Part shown: positions 1 to 6,067 of the stretch, piece by piece
Layout: each line of letters opens with the position of its first letter
Numbering within the stretch: position 1 is the first letter of the stretch
Source of the DNA: Dehalococcoidia bacterium
GTDB taxonomy: Bacteria > Chloroflexota > Dehalococcoidia > Dehalococcoidales > RBG-16-60-22
Reading direction: 5' to 3'
Length of the DNA stretch: 6,998 nt
NCBI GenBank assembly: GCA_013202615.1
Contig: JABMRL010000093.1
Location: forward strand, 1 to 6,998
Translations under genes and position numbers: made by a program
The notes under the pieces: model-generated
What the model was told of the DNA's origin: nothing
Database searches by the model: none
Seen by the model: only the letters and a program-made list of their open reading frames with translations

Positions 1-1161
1 GTGCTGCGCAAGATTGCCCTGAGCCGGGGAAAGATTATCGACGGGCATGCACCCGGCGTCAGAGGGAAAGACCTCAGCGCCTACATCGCCGCCGGCATAG
101 GCTCCGACCACGAATCGATGGCTCTTGAAGAGGCCAGGGAAAAGCTGCAAAAGGGCATGTTCGTTATGATACGGGAAGGCTCTTCGGAAAAGAACCTGGC
201 GGCACTGCTGCCGCTGGTCACCGATAAAACCTATAAACGATGCCTCTTTGTTGTTGACGACCGCAGCGCTTATGACCTGCTCCACGACGGAGATATCGAC
301 GCCGTGGTGCGCAAAGCGATACGCCTCGGCCTCGAGCCGGTGCGGGCCATCCAGCTGGCTACCATCAATGCCGCAGAGTATTTTCGCCTTGGCAGCCTCG
401 GGGCAATAGCTCCCGGCTACTTTGCCAATATTCTGGTGCTGGACGACCTGGATGACCTGTCGGTTAACACGGTCTTCTATCGCGGCCGGATGGTTGCCAG
501 AGAAGGCAGGCCACTATTCCCACTGCCGCAGGTAGATAACCGCACCGTAACCGGAACGGTAAATATGAAGCCGGTTACCCTCAAAAAGCTGAGTCTGCCA
601 GCTACATCAGCAGAACTGCCCGTCATTGAAGTCGTCCCGGGACAGATTGTTACCCGAAAGCGCTACCTCAAGGTCAGGGTGGTCGATGGCCAGGTTATTT
701 CTGATACGGAACGCGATATTCTGAAACTGGTGGTCGCCGAAAGGCACCATGCAACCGGCAATGTGGGGCGGGGGATGGTCACCGGCTTCGGGCTGAAGAA
801 GGGAGCGCTCGCTTCCTCGGTTGCTCATGATTCGCATAACATAATTGCCGTCGGGACAAGCGATGAAGATATTATAGCGGCGGTTCAGGAAATCGAGCGC
901 CTGCAGGGCGGCCTGGCGGCAGTGGCCAACGGCCAGGTACTGGCCAGCCTGAGCCTGCCCATCGCCGGGCTACTTTCCGATGAACCGCTGGAAGTCGTGA
1001 TTGCCCAACTGGGCAAGCTGGAGCAGAAAGCCAGAGAGCTTGGCGCCAGACTTCCCTCGCCGTTCGCCACCCTTTCTTTTCTTGCCCTGCCCGTGATTCC
1101 CGAACTCAAGCTCACCGACCGGGGATTGGTGGATGTGACTGAATTCAAATTAATCGTCTGA
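1..1161 (+). CDS. ade: Adenine deaminase, C-terminal part (5' end cut by window edge)
   Basis: Adenine deaminase of the amidohydrolase superfamily (Ade type) converts adenine to hypoxanthine and ammonia in cytosolic purine salvage. The visible 386 residues include IDGHAPG (13-19), SDHES (35-39), MIREGS (56-61) and VVDDR (84-88), which are conserved metal and active-site segments of the family. The barrel closes near APGYFANILVLDDL (137-150). The C-terminal Ade domain follows with ERHHATGN (247-254), SVAHDSHN (273-280) and LALPVIPELKLTD (361-373). Family members are usually about 550-600 residues, so roughly the first 170-200, including the HxH metal motif, lie left of the window. The GTG at base 1 is therefore almost certainly an internal valine codon and not the start. 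The reading frame is intact and ends in TGA. The downstream phosphoribosyltransferase follows after 18 bases on the same strand and is probably co-transcribed. Confidence 0.95.
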   Translation: MLRKIALSRGKIIDGHAPGVRGKDLSAYIAAGIGSDHESMALEEAREKLQKGMFVMIREGSSEKNLAALLPLVTDKTYKRCLFVVDDRSAYDLLHDGDIDAVVRKAIRLGLEPVRAIQLATINAAEYFRLGSLGAIAPGYFANILVLDDLDDLSVNTVFYRGRMVAREGRPLFPLPQVDNRTVTGTVNMKPVTLKKLSLPATSAELPVIEVVPGQIVTRKRYLKVRVVDGQVISDTERDILKLVVAERHHATGNVGRGMVTGFGLKKGALASSVAHDSHNIIAVGTSDEDIIAAVQEIERLQGGLAAVANGQVLASLSLPIAGLLSDEPLEVVIAQLGKLEQKARELGARLPSPFATLSFLALPVIPELKLTDRGLVDVTEFKLIV

Positions 1162-1179
1162 AAAGAGATATTAGCCAAG

Positions 1180-1902
1180 TTGAGTATGCGTCAAATCAGA
1201 CAGGACCCAGTTTTTGAGAACCGCTACGATGCCGGCCAACAGCTGGCGACCTGGCTGGCCGAGTACCGGAACCGGTCGGCCGTGGTGCTGGCAATCCCCA
1301 ACGGCGGGGTACTTATCGGGCTGGGGGTGGCGCTGGCACTCAATGCCGACTTCAATATCATCATCTCGCGTAAAATCCCACTGCCACTCAGCCCCGAGGG
1401 CGGCTTTGGCGCCGTGACCGACGACGGCACCACTATACTCAATGAGGACCTGGTAAAGCGATTTAATTTGAGCCAGCAGCAGATAAACTACCAGGTGAGC
1501 CAGGTAAGAACTGCCATCCGCCAGCGAAGCCTGCTCTACCACGGCAAAAAACCTCCCTCGCTGGTTAAAGGTAAAACGGTGCTCATCGTTGACGACGGGC
1601 TCGCTTCCGGCTATACCATGATGGCCGCTGTAGAATCGATACGCTATCGTCAACCGCAGGAGATAATCGTCGCCGTGCCGGTGGCATCGGCCGCCGCACT
1701 GCCCAAAGTGGAAAAAGTGGCCAACAAGGTAATTGCCTGTGTGGCCGGTTTCGGTCCGGAATTTTATGTCTCCGACTTCTACCGCTACTGGCATGAGCCC
1801 AGCGATGAGGAAGTGCTCCAGTGTTTCAAGGAGTGGGGGCTCAGGCACCGCCCGGATGTAGAATCACTGGGTAAAAAAACAAATAATCAGAAATCAGTAT
1901 AG
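1180..1902 (+). CDS. Predicted phosphoribosyltransferase (COG1926-like)
   Basis: A type I phosphoribosyltransferase-fold protein of 240 residues. The PRPP-binding signature VLIVDDGLASGYT is at 134-146, with two acidic residues followed by the small/Gly/Thr phosphate loop. AIPNGGV (38-44) and ISRKI (62-66) match the early loops of the fold. FGAVTDDGTTILNED (76-90) and the tail FYVSDFYRYWHEPSDEEV (195-212) fit the uncharacterised COG1926 group better than Apt, Hpt or Upp. The substrate is unknown. The adjacent adenine deaminase suggests a purine base, but this is inference. The start is uncertain: TTG at 1180 lies 11 bases after an AGAGA-like stretch, while ATG at 1186 would remove two residues and lie 17 bases away. 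The gene faces fabG tail-to-tail with 12 bases between stops and no visible hairpin terminator. Confidence 0.85.
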   Translation: MSMRQIRQDPVFENRYDAGQQLATWLAEYRNRSAVVLAIPNGGVLIGLGVALALNADFNIIISRKIPLPLSPEGGFGAVTDDGTTILNEDLVKRFNLSQQQINYQVSQVRTAIRQRSLLYHGKKPPSLVKGKTVLIVDDGLASGYTMMAAVESIRYRQPQEIIVAVPVASAAALPKVEKVANKVIACVAGFGPEFYVSDFYRYWHEPSDEEVLQCFKEWGLRHRPDVESLGKKTNNQKSV

Positions 1903-1914
1903 TCCGCTTCTATT

Positions 1915-2652
1915 TTATAGTCCCCCCAGTCCACCGTCCACGCCCAAGACCTGACCCGTGATATACCTGGCCTCTTCCGACGATAGAAACGCCACCGTCT
2001 CGGCCACATCGCGCGGCGTGCCCAGAAAACCGAGCGGTATCCGCTTCAGCATCTCACTTTTCTGTTCCTCGCCCAGCTGCTCGGTCATTTTGGAGACAAT
2101 AAAGCCGGGAGCAATGGCATTGACCGTAATGCCGCGCGAGCCAACCTCACGGGCAATGGTTTTGGTGAAGCCGATTATCCCCGCTTTAGACGAAGCGTAG
2201 TTTGCCTGTCCGGGGTTGCCCACGATGCCCACGATGCTGGATATGCTGACAATGCGACCCCACCTCTGCTTGACCATCTGGCGCAGTACGGCGCGGGTGC
2301 ACAGGAAAACGCTCTTCAAATTCACATTGAGCACCGCGTCCCAGTCCTCCTCCGACATCCGCATTAAAAGCTGGTCGCGGGCAATGCCGGCGTTATTTAC
2401 CAGAATATCAATCCGTCCGTATTCAGCGGTCACTTTTTCCACCATACCGGCTACATCAGACGCGGAGGTGACATCAGCCGCCACCGCCAGGCTCTGGTGG
2501 CCCATCTTCCTTATCTCCTCAGCCGCCGGCTCCGCATCGGCAACATCGCTGACGACAACAGTCGCGCCGGCCTCGGCCAGCCTGAGCGCAATCTCTTTCC
2601 CAATGCCACGAGCACTGCCGGTGATAATGGCTACCTTGCCGGAAAGATCCAT
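1915..2652 (-). CDS. fabG: 3-oxoacyl-[acyl-carrier-protein] reductase FabG
   Basis: NADPH-dependent reduction of 3-oxoacyl-ACP to 3-hydroxyacyl-ACP in cytosolic type II fatty-acid synthesis. It is a classical short-chain dehydrogenase of 245 residues, the usual FabG length. The cofactor motif TGSARGIG is at 11-18 and NNAG at 86-89. The catalytic set is Ser139 (SSIVG), Tyr152 and Lys156 (YASSK), followed by the FabG-typical REVGSRGITVNAIAPGF segment (168-184). The C-terminus is ITGQVLGVDGGL. The start is ATG at 2652, because AGGAGG (2658-2663) lies 5 bases upstream. The longer GTG start at 2658 is itself part of that ribosome site and is unlikely. It is the last gene of the unit, 15 bases after fabD. 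A general SDR with another substrate is possible in principle, but the fabD neighbour argues for FabG. Confidence 0.95.
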   Translation of the reverse strand: MDLSGKVAIITGSARGIGKEIALRLAEAGATVVVSDVADAEPAAEEIRKMGHQSLAVAADVTSASDVAGMVEKVTAEYGRIDILVNNAGIARDQLLMRMSEEDWDAVLNVNLKSVFLCTRAVLRQMVKQRWGRIVSISSIVGIVGNPGQANYASSKAGIIGFTKTIAREVGSRGITVNAIAPGFIVSKMTEQLGEEQKSEMLKRIPLGFLGTPRDVAETVAFLSSEEARYITGQVLGVDGGLGGL

Positions 2653-2657
2653 GTTCA

Positions 2658-2663
2658 CCTCCT
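2658..2663 (-). promoter_or_regulatory. Ribosome binding site deciding the fabG start
   Basis: A perfect AGGAGG lies 5 bases before the ATG at 2652 on the minus strand. The alternative in-frame GTG (2656-2658) uses the last G of this motif, so it has no room for a ribosome site and can be dismissed. Confidence 0.8.
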
Positions 2664-2667
2664 CGGG

Positions 2668-3597
2668 TTATGTCAGGCGGCTGCTTACCGCCTGCGCATC
2701 TCCAATGTTCAGGGTCTGTACCTCCCGGTTTATCCGCTTTATCAAGCCGGTAAGCACCTTTCCCGGACCTATCTCAATAAACGTGTTCACGCCTTCATCG
2801 ACCATGTATTCCACGGAACGCTGCCACTGGACACAATTGCACAGCTGATGGATAAGCTCTTCCTTTACTGCCTGCGCCGTGGTCAGGGGCTGAGCGGTGG
2901 TATTGGCAATGACGGGAATAGAAGGGTCAGCAAAAGCAGGCTGTGATATAATTTCCGCCATGCTCTCAACAACCGGCTGCATCAGCGGAGTGTGAAACGC
3001 CGCGCTTACCGGCAGTGGTATCACACGGGCGGCACCTTTTTCCCTGGCCAGCTCCATGGCTTCCGCCACGCCATCTTTATCGCCGCCTATAACCAGCTGC
3101 CCCGGCGAATTTATGTTCGCAATACAGGTTCCTGTCTGCCGGCATACCTCGCTCAGCACCGACTCCTCAAGGCCGATAACCGCCGCCATGCTCCCGGGAC
3201 GGGTGTTGTTGGCCTCATGCATCAAACGACCCCGCTCCCTCGCCAGATAGACCGCGGTCTTAAAATCGAACACGCCGGATACAGCCAGCGCGGTATACTC
3301 GCCGAGGCTGTGACCGGCAACGAACCTGGGCGGCGGCAGATTGGAATTGACCTCGCGGGCCGCTTCCAGGCAGGCATAGCTGACGACCAGGATGGCTGGC
3401 TGGGCATTTATGGTCTGGCGCAGTTCCTCCTCAGGACCTTCAAAACACAGTCTTGAGAGAGGAAATCCAAGCACTTCATCAGCCTGATGGAAGACGGCCT
3501 TCGCTGAAGCGAAGGTCTCATAGAGGTCATGCCCCATGCCTGCCCACTGCGCTCCCTGACCGGGAAAGATGTAAGCTACTTCAGTCGGTTCAACCAT
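2668..3597 (-). CDS. fabD: Malonyl-CoA:ACP transacylase FabD
   Basis: Transfers the malonyl group from coenzyme A to acyl carrier protein, supplying extender units for type II fatty-acid synthesis. The 309 residues match the usual FabD length. FPGQG (11-15) forms the oxyanion region. GHSLGEYTALAVSG (95-108) carries the nucleophile Ser97. Arg122 in ARERGRLM is the malonate-carboxylate binder, and His202 in SAAFHTPLM is the catalytic histidine. NSPGQLVIGG (163-172) and IGPGKVLTGL (276-285) complete the family pattern, so all key residues are present. The ATG start is preceded by a moderate GGTGGGA ribosome site 5 bases away. It follows rpmF after 36 bases and precedes fabG by 15, so co-transcription is very likely. 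The acpP, fabH and fabF genes often found here are absent. Confidence 0.96.
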   Translation of the reverse strand: MVEPTEVAYIFPGQGAQWAGMGHDLYETFASAKAVFHQADEVLGFPLSRLCFEGPEEELRQTINAQPAILVVSYACLEAAREVNSNLPPPRFVAGHSLGEYTALAVSGVFDFKTAVYLARERGRLMHEANNTRPGSMAAVIGLEESVLSEVCRQTGTCIANINSPGQLVIGGDKDGVAEAMELAREKGAARVIPLPVSAAFHTPLMQPVVESMAEIISQPAFADPSIPVIANTTAQPLTTAQAVKEELIHQLCNCVQWQRSVEYMVDEGVNTFIEIGPGKVLTGLIKRINREVQTLNIGDAQAVSSRLT

Positions 3598-3633
3598 AGA
3601 TTCCCACCGCGCACTGAATTGGAGAGGAAGGAC

Positions 3634-3834
3634 CTATTCAGACCTTGCTGACGGTCCCGGCATCTCAATGACCTCTCTGCCGGCATAATTGCCACAGTTG
3701 GGGCAAGCGTGATGTGGCAGCTTCGGGTTATGACACTGAGGACAGTAATCAAACTGGGGGGGCTTCAATGCCAGATGGCTTCTTCTCTTACCACGGCGCG
3801 CTTTGGATATCTTTCTTTTTGGTTGTGCTCCCAT
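3634..3834 (-). CDS. rpmF: 50S ribosomal protein L32 (zinc-ribbon form)
   Basis: A small basic protein of 66 residues of the large ribosomal subunit. The N-terminus MGAQPKRKISKARRGKRRSH is typical L32. Two CxxC pairs (Cys31/Cys34 and Cys44/Cys47) form the zinc ribbon, so this is the four-cysteine, zinc-dependent version and not the cysteine-free paralogue some bacteria use under zinc limitation. GREVIEM (52-58) is the usual C-terminal strand. An AGAGGA ribosome site lies 10 bases before the ATG. It sits 20 bases after the DUF177 gene and 36 before fabD. The yceD-rpmF-fab order is a widespread bacterial arrangement linking ribosome and membrane-lipid synthesis. Confidence 0.95.
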   Translation of the reverse strand: MGAQPKRKISKARRGKRRSHLALKPPQFDYCPQCHNPKLPHHACPNCGNYAGREVIEMPGPSARSE

Positions 3835-3854
3835 AATCTGCGTTTCCTCTTATT

Positions 3855-4373
3855 TTATTTGCCGAGCTGCGTCAGATTCATGAGTTTAGACCAGCGCGGG
3901 TCCACTGTCCGTACAGGGCAGCCGCAGGGTCCCTGGTTCAAATTGCGTCCGCACTCAGGGCATATCCCGGCACAGCCCTCGCGGCACAGCGGTTTCATCG
4001 GTATCGCCAGCAGTACATACTGGCGTATGGCTTCACTCAAATCAACTACGTGATGCTCGTCAATGGCGAATGAACCGGACTCACCGAAAGGCTGCAGCGG
4101 CAATCCGCTATTGACGTCAACGGTTTGAATGTATTCCTCCTCCAAACTTATGTCCAGTGGACACTTAAAAGCGCTCAGGCAACGGCTGCAGGTTAGTTCG
4201 AGCTCGGTATGCAATTTTCCCCTGACCAGAATGCCGCGATGCGTTCTGAGCAGGCTGACATCGCCGCTTACCGCGCTGTCACGCTCTTCGACAATATCAA
4301 GATTGCCGTCTACTTTATATTTACGGGATGACCCGATGGGTTCCTTGAGCAACTGGGAAACATTTATCTCCAT
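3855..4373 (-). CDS. DUF177 (YceD-like) protein upstream of rpmF
   Basis: A member of the DUF177/YceD family, which is usually encoded directly before rpmF and has been linked to 23S rRNA and ribosome metabolism. Its biochemical role is not settled. With the ATG at 4373 the protein has 172 residues. CSRC (62-65) with Cys71 sits in the middle (the family's CxRC region). The C-terminal part is cysteine-rich: CREGCAGICPECG (130-142) and CGC (150-152), probably a zinc-binding knuckle, ending in the conserved DPRWSKL (158-164). ATG at 4373 is preferred because AGGAGG (4382-4387) lies 8 bases upstream. The in-frame GTG at 4382 overlaps that motif and would add only three residues. It is the first gene of the unit that continues through rpmF, fabD and fabG, with a promoter candidate just upstream. 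Confidence 0.92.
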   Translation of the reverse strand: MEINVSQLLKEPIGSSRKYKVDGNLDIVEERDSAVSGDVSLLRTHRGILVRGKLHTELELTCSRCLSAFKCPLDISLEEEYIQTVDVNSGLPLQPFGESGSFAIDEHHVVDLSEAIRQYVLLAIPMKPLCREGCAGICPECGRNLNQGPCGCPVRTVDPRWSKLMNLTQLGK

Positions 4374-4381
4374 AACAGCCA

Positions 4382-4387
4382 CCTCCT
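4382..4387 (-). promoter_or_regulatory. Ribosome binding site deciding the DUF177 gene start
   Basis: AGGAGG on the minus strand, 8 bases before the ATG at 4373. The upstream in-frame GTG (4380-4382) is formed by the last G of the motif plus the next two bases, so it is not a usable start. Confidence 0.75.
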
Positions 4388-4405
4388 CACCAGCCAGTTC
4401 ATTCT

Positions 4406-4435
4406 ATTATAAGGCAAGCGGCGTATTCGCCGCAA
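4406..4435 (-). promoter_or_regulatory. Putative sigma-70 promoter of the DUF177-rpmF-fabD-fabG unit
   Basis: On the minus strand, TTGCGG (4430-4435) and a perfect TATAAT (4406-4411) are separated by 18 bases, in the 80-base gap before the DUF177 gene. Transcription would begin near 4399, leaving a leader of about 25 bases that carries the AGGAGG ribosome site. The -10 is perfect and the -35 matches the consensus at its first three positions. The sigma-70 assignment is inferred from the motifs and position. Confidence 0.5.
4418..4433 (-). repeat. GC-rich inverted repeat within the promoter: operator or weak terminator
   Basis: Six-base arms GCGGCG and CGCCGC flank a four-base AATA centre (minus-strand reading). 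The repeat covers most of the -35 hexamer and most of the spacer of the putative promoter, which is where a repressor site often lies. It could equally form a hairpin in RNA ending the upstream etf/methyltransferase unit, since it begins 20 bases after that stop codon. However, the following TTGCCTTAT is a poor U-tract. A direct repeat of GCTTGC (4414-4419 and 4432-4437) also brackets the site. The repeat itself is certain; its role is not. Confidence 0.5.
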
Positions 4436-4453
4436 GCTCGGTGAAGCGTGATA

Positions 4454-5056
4454 CTACGAGTTCATCGCTTTGATTATGGTGATGAGTCCGTCGTTGAGAT
4501 AATCTCTTCTGGCCTCGGCAAGCTGGTTTCTGGCCAATAGCACATCCAATCCGCCCTGTGCCAAGTAATCTCTGAAACAACGATGATGATTTCTGCCGGC
4601 GAAAAATTCAATGATTTTGACCAAGCGGGGGAACATAGTGTTGGGCACTGGAACCTGAAAATCGAGGAAAATCAAAGCTCCGCCTTTCCTGACCACCCTT
4701 TTCATCTCCGAGATTATTTTATCCCGGGCGGCCCTCTCCTTCTCGTGCAGGGCAAAAGATATGGAGGCACAGTCAAAGCTGTTATCCTTGAATGGCAGAT
4801 AGCAGGCATCAGCTCGCTGAAATGAGACATTGTCCCTTTTTCTTTTACCTTTCCTGGCCAACTTGAGCATATTCGGGTCCAGATCGATGCCCGTAGCCAT
4901 GATACCAGCCCCAGCGTAATAAAAGGACTGGTCTCCGGTCCCGCAGCAGACATCCAAGACCATGTCCCCGGCCTTCATTCCGGAAAAGTATATGGTGTAA
5001 GGTCTGATGCCTCGCAGGAGGGGGTCTATCAAAGTTGAATAATTGAGGAAAAACAT
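4454..5056 (-). CDS. Class I SAM-dependent methyltransferase, UbiE/MenG-like
   Basis: A 200-residue Rossmann-fold methyltransferase. Motif I is VLDVCCGTGDQ (33-43), the acidic SAM-ribose loop is GIDLDPNML (56-64), motif II is ADACYLPFKDNSFD (82-95), and the post-motif stretch MKRVVRKGG (118-126) is typical of the Methyltransf_11/COG2226 group. The paired cysteines in DVCCGT resemble MenG/UbiE quinone methyltransferases, and the N-terminal YSTLIDPLLRGIRPY (6-20) recalls their leader helix. It is shorter than typical MenG (about 230-250 residues), so the substrate is not established. It starts 4 bases after the etfA stop and is probably translationally coupled to it (GGTGA covers the etfA stop). 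The ETF neighbours make a quinone or lipid-linked substrate plausible but unproven. No signal peptide is seen. Confidence 0.8.
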   Translation of the reverse strand: MFFLNYSTLIDPLLRGIRPYTIYFSGMKAGDMVLDVCCGTGDQSFYYAGAGIMATGIDLDPNMLKLARKGKRKRDNVSFQRADACYLPFKDNSFDCASISFALHEKERAARDKIISEMKRVVRKGGALIFLDFQVPVPNTMFPRLVKIIEFFAGRNHHRCFRDYLAQGGLDVLLARNQLAEARRDYLNDGLITIIKAMNS

Positions 5057-5060
5057 GGGC

Positions 5061-6056
5061 TCACCGCTTCTTCAGTTTCTCGATTAGCAGCGGCACCACC
5101 TGAAACAGGTCGCCGACGATGCCGTAGGTGGCCACTTCAAAGATGGGGGCATTGGGGTCGTCATTGATGGCAACGATGCACTCCGAGGTCTGCATGCCCA
5201 CCGTGTGTTGCAGGGCCCCGGAAATGCCCACGGCGATATACAGCCCGGGGTAGACCGTTTTCCCGGTCTGGCCTATCTGGTGTGAATAGGCAACCCACCC
5301 CTCGTCCACCACCGCGCGCGTGGCACCCACCGCCGCGCCCATGACTGAGGCCAGCTCATTGAGCATCTCGAAATTCTCCGCCTTTTCCAAGCCTCTACCC
5401 CCGGCAACGATGACATCCGCCTCTTCAATTCTGACCGTTTCCGCAATTTCCTCAACAAAGTCGATAAGTTTTGTCCTTGAGGTGATGCGTTCCCGCTTAA
5501 AATCTACCGTTATTATTTCCCCTTTTCGGCTGCCATCCGATTCGCGCCGGGAAAAGACGTGGGGTCGCACCGTCGCCATCTGCGGTCGTGCTTCCGGGCA
5601 GGTTATGACAGCCATGATATTGCCACCGAAGGTCGGCTTCGTCTGCAGGAGCAGCCTCTTCTCAGCATCGATATCCAGGCTGATACAGTCGGCGGAGAGT
5701 CCGGTGGGCAATGCCGCCGCCACCCGGGGAACGAAGGCGCGTCCCAGCGCGGTGGCTCCAGCCAGGACTATCTCCGGTCGGTGCTGCTGAATCAGCTCGA
5801 CGAGTTGCTGCGTCAGAAGGTCTTCCTGATTGTTCGCCAGCTCAGGGCTATCGACAAGATAGATTTTGTCGGCACCATGGGCTATCAAGTTATTGACATC
5901 ACCGACTTCATGTCCCAAACATACGGCGCTCAATTCCGTCTGTAAAGCGTCCGCCAGGCCTCTTCCCCTGGCCAGTAGCTCATAGACGACGCCCCTGATT
6001 TCGCCGTTTCGCTGCTCGGCGAACACCCATACTCCCCGGTAATTCACGTTACTCAT
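5061..6056 (-). CDS. etfA: Electron transfer flavoprotein alpha subunit
   Basis: The large subunit of ETF, which with EtfB carries electrons from acyl-CoA dehydrogenases to a quinone reductase or, in bifurcating forms, from NADH to ferredoxin and an acyl-CoA. The protein has 331 residues. The N-terminal domain has LAGATALGRAFVPRVAA (98-114), PTGLSADCISLDID (117-130) and ARPQMATVRP (156-165). The C-terminal FAD domain has VAGGRGLE (217-224), GATRAVVDEGW (244-254), HQIGQTGKTV (259-268) and the alpha signature GISGALQHTVGM (277-288), then AINDDPNAPIFEVATYGIVGD. There is no N-terminal ferredoxin extension of the kind found in some lactate-linked ETFs. It lies 11 bases after etfB. The ATG at 6056 has AAAAGG only one base upstream; GTG at 6047 (three codons in) has better spacing, so the exact start is open. 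Confidence 0.95.
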   Translation of the reverse strand: MSNVNYRGVWVFAEQRNGEIRGVVYELLARGRGLADALQTELSAVCLGHEVGDVNNLIAHGADKIYLVDSPELANNQEDLLTQQLVELIQQHRPEIVLAGATALGRAFVPRVAAALPTGLSADCISLDIDAEKRLLLQTKPTFGGNIMAVITCPEARPQMATVRPHVFSRRESDGSRKGEIITVDFKRERITSRTKLIDFVEEIAETVRIEEADVIVAGGRGLEKAENFEMLNELASVMGAAVGATRAVVDEGWVAYSHQIGQTGKTVYPGLYIAVGISGALQHTVGMQTSECIVAINDDPNAPIFEVATYGIVGDLFQVVPLLIEKLKKR

Positions 6057-6067
6057 ACCTTTTAACT

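Noticed and set aside
1..3. GTG at base 1 as the true start of adenine deaminase
   Set aside because: The protein begins just before the conserved IDGHAPG segment, which lies well inside full-length adenine deaminases. The HxH metal motif is missing, so the gene must begin left of the window.
1171..1848. Open frame of 225 codons on the minus strand opposite the phosphoribosyltransferase
   Set aside because: It lies almost wholly antisense to a gene with clear family motifs, shows no recognisable domain, and would collide with the adenine deaminase/phosphoribosyltransferase unit. It is a shadow of high G+C codon use.
2216..2848. Open frame of 210 codons on the plus strand across fabG and the end of fabD
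   Set aside because: It spans two well-supported genes on the other strand and is rich in Ser, Thr and Ala with no domain, as expected for an antisense shadow.
2992..3456. Open frame of 154 codons on the plus strand inside fabD
   Set aside because: Antisense to FabD over its catalytic residues; no motif or independent context supports it.
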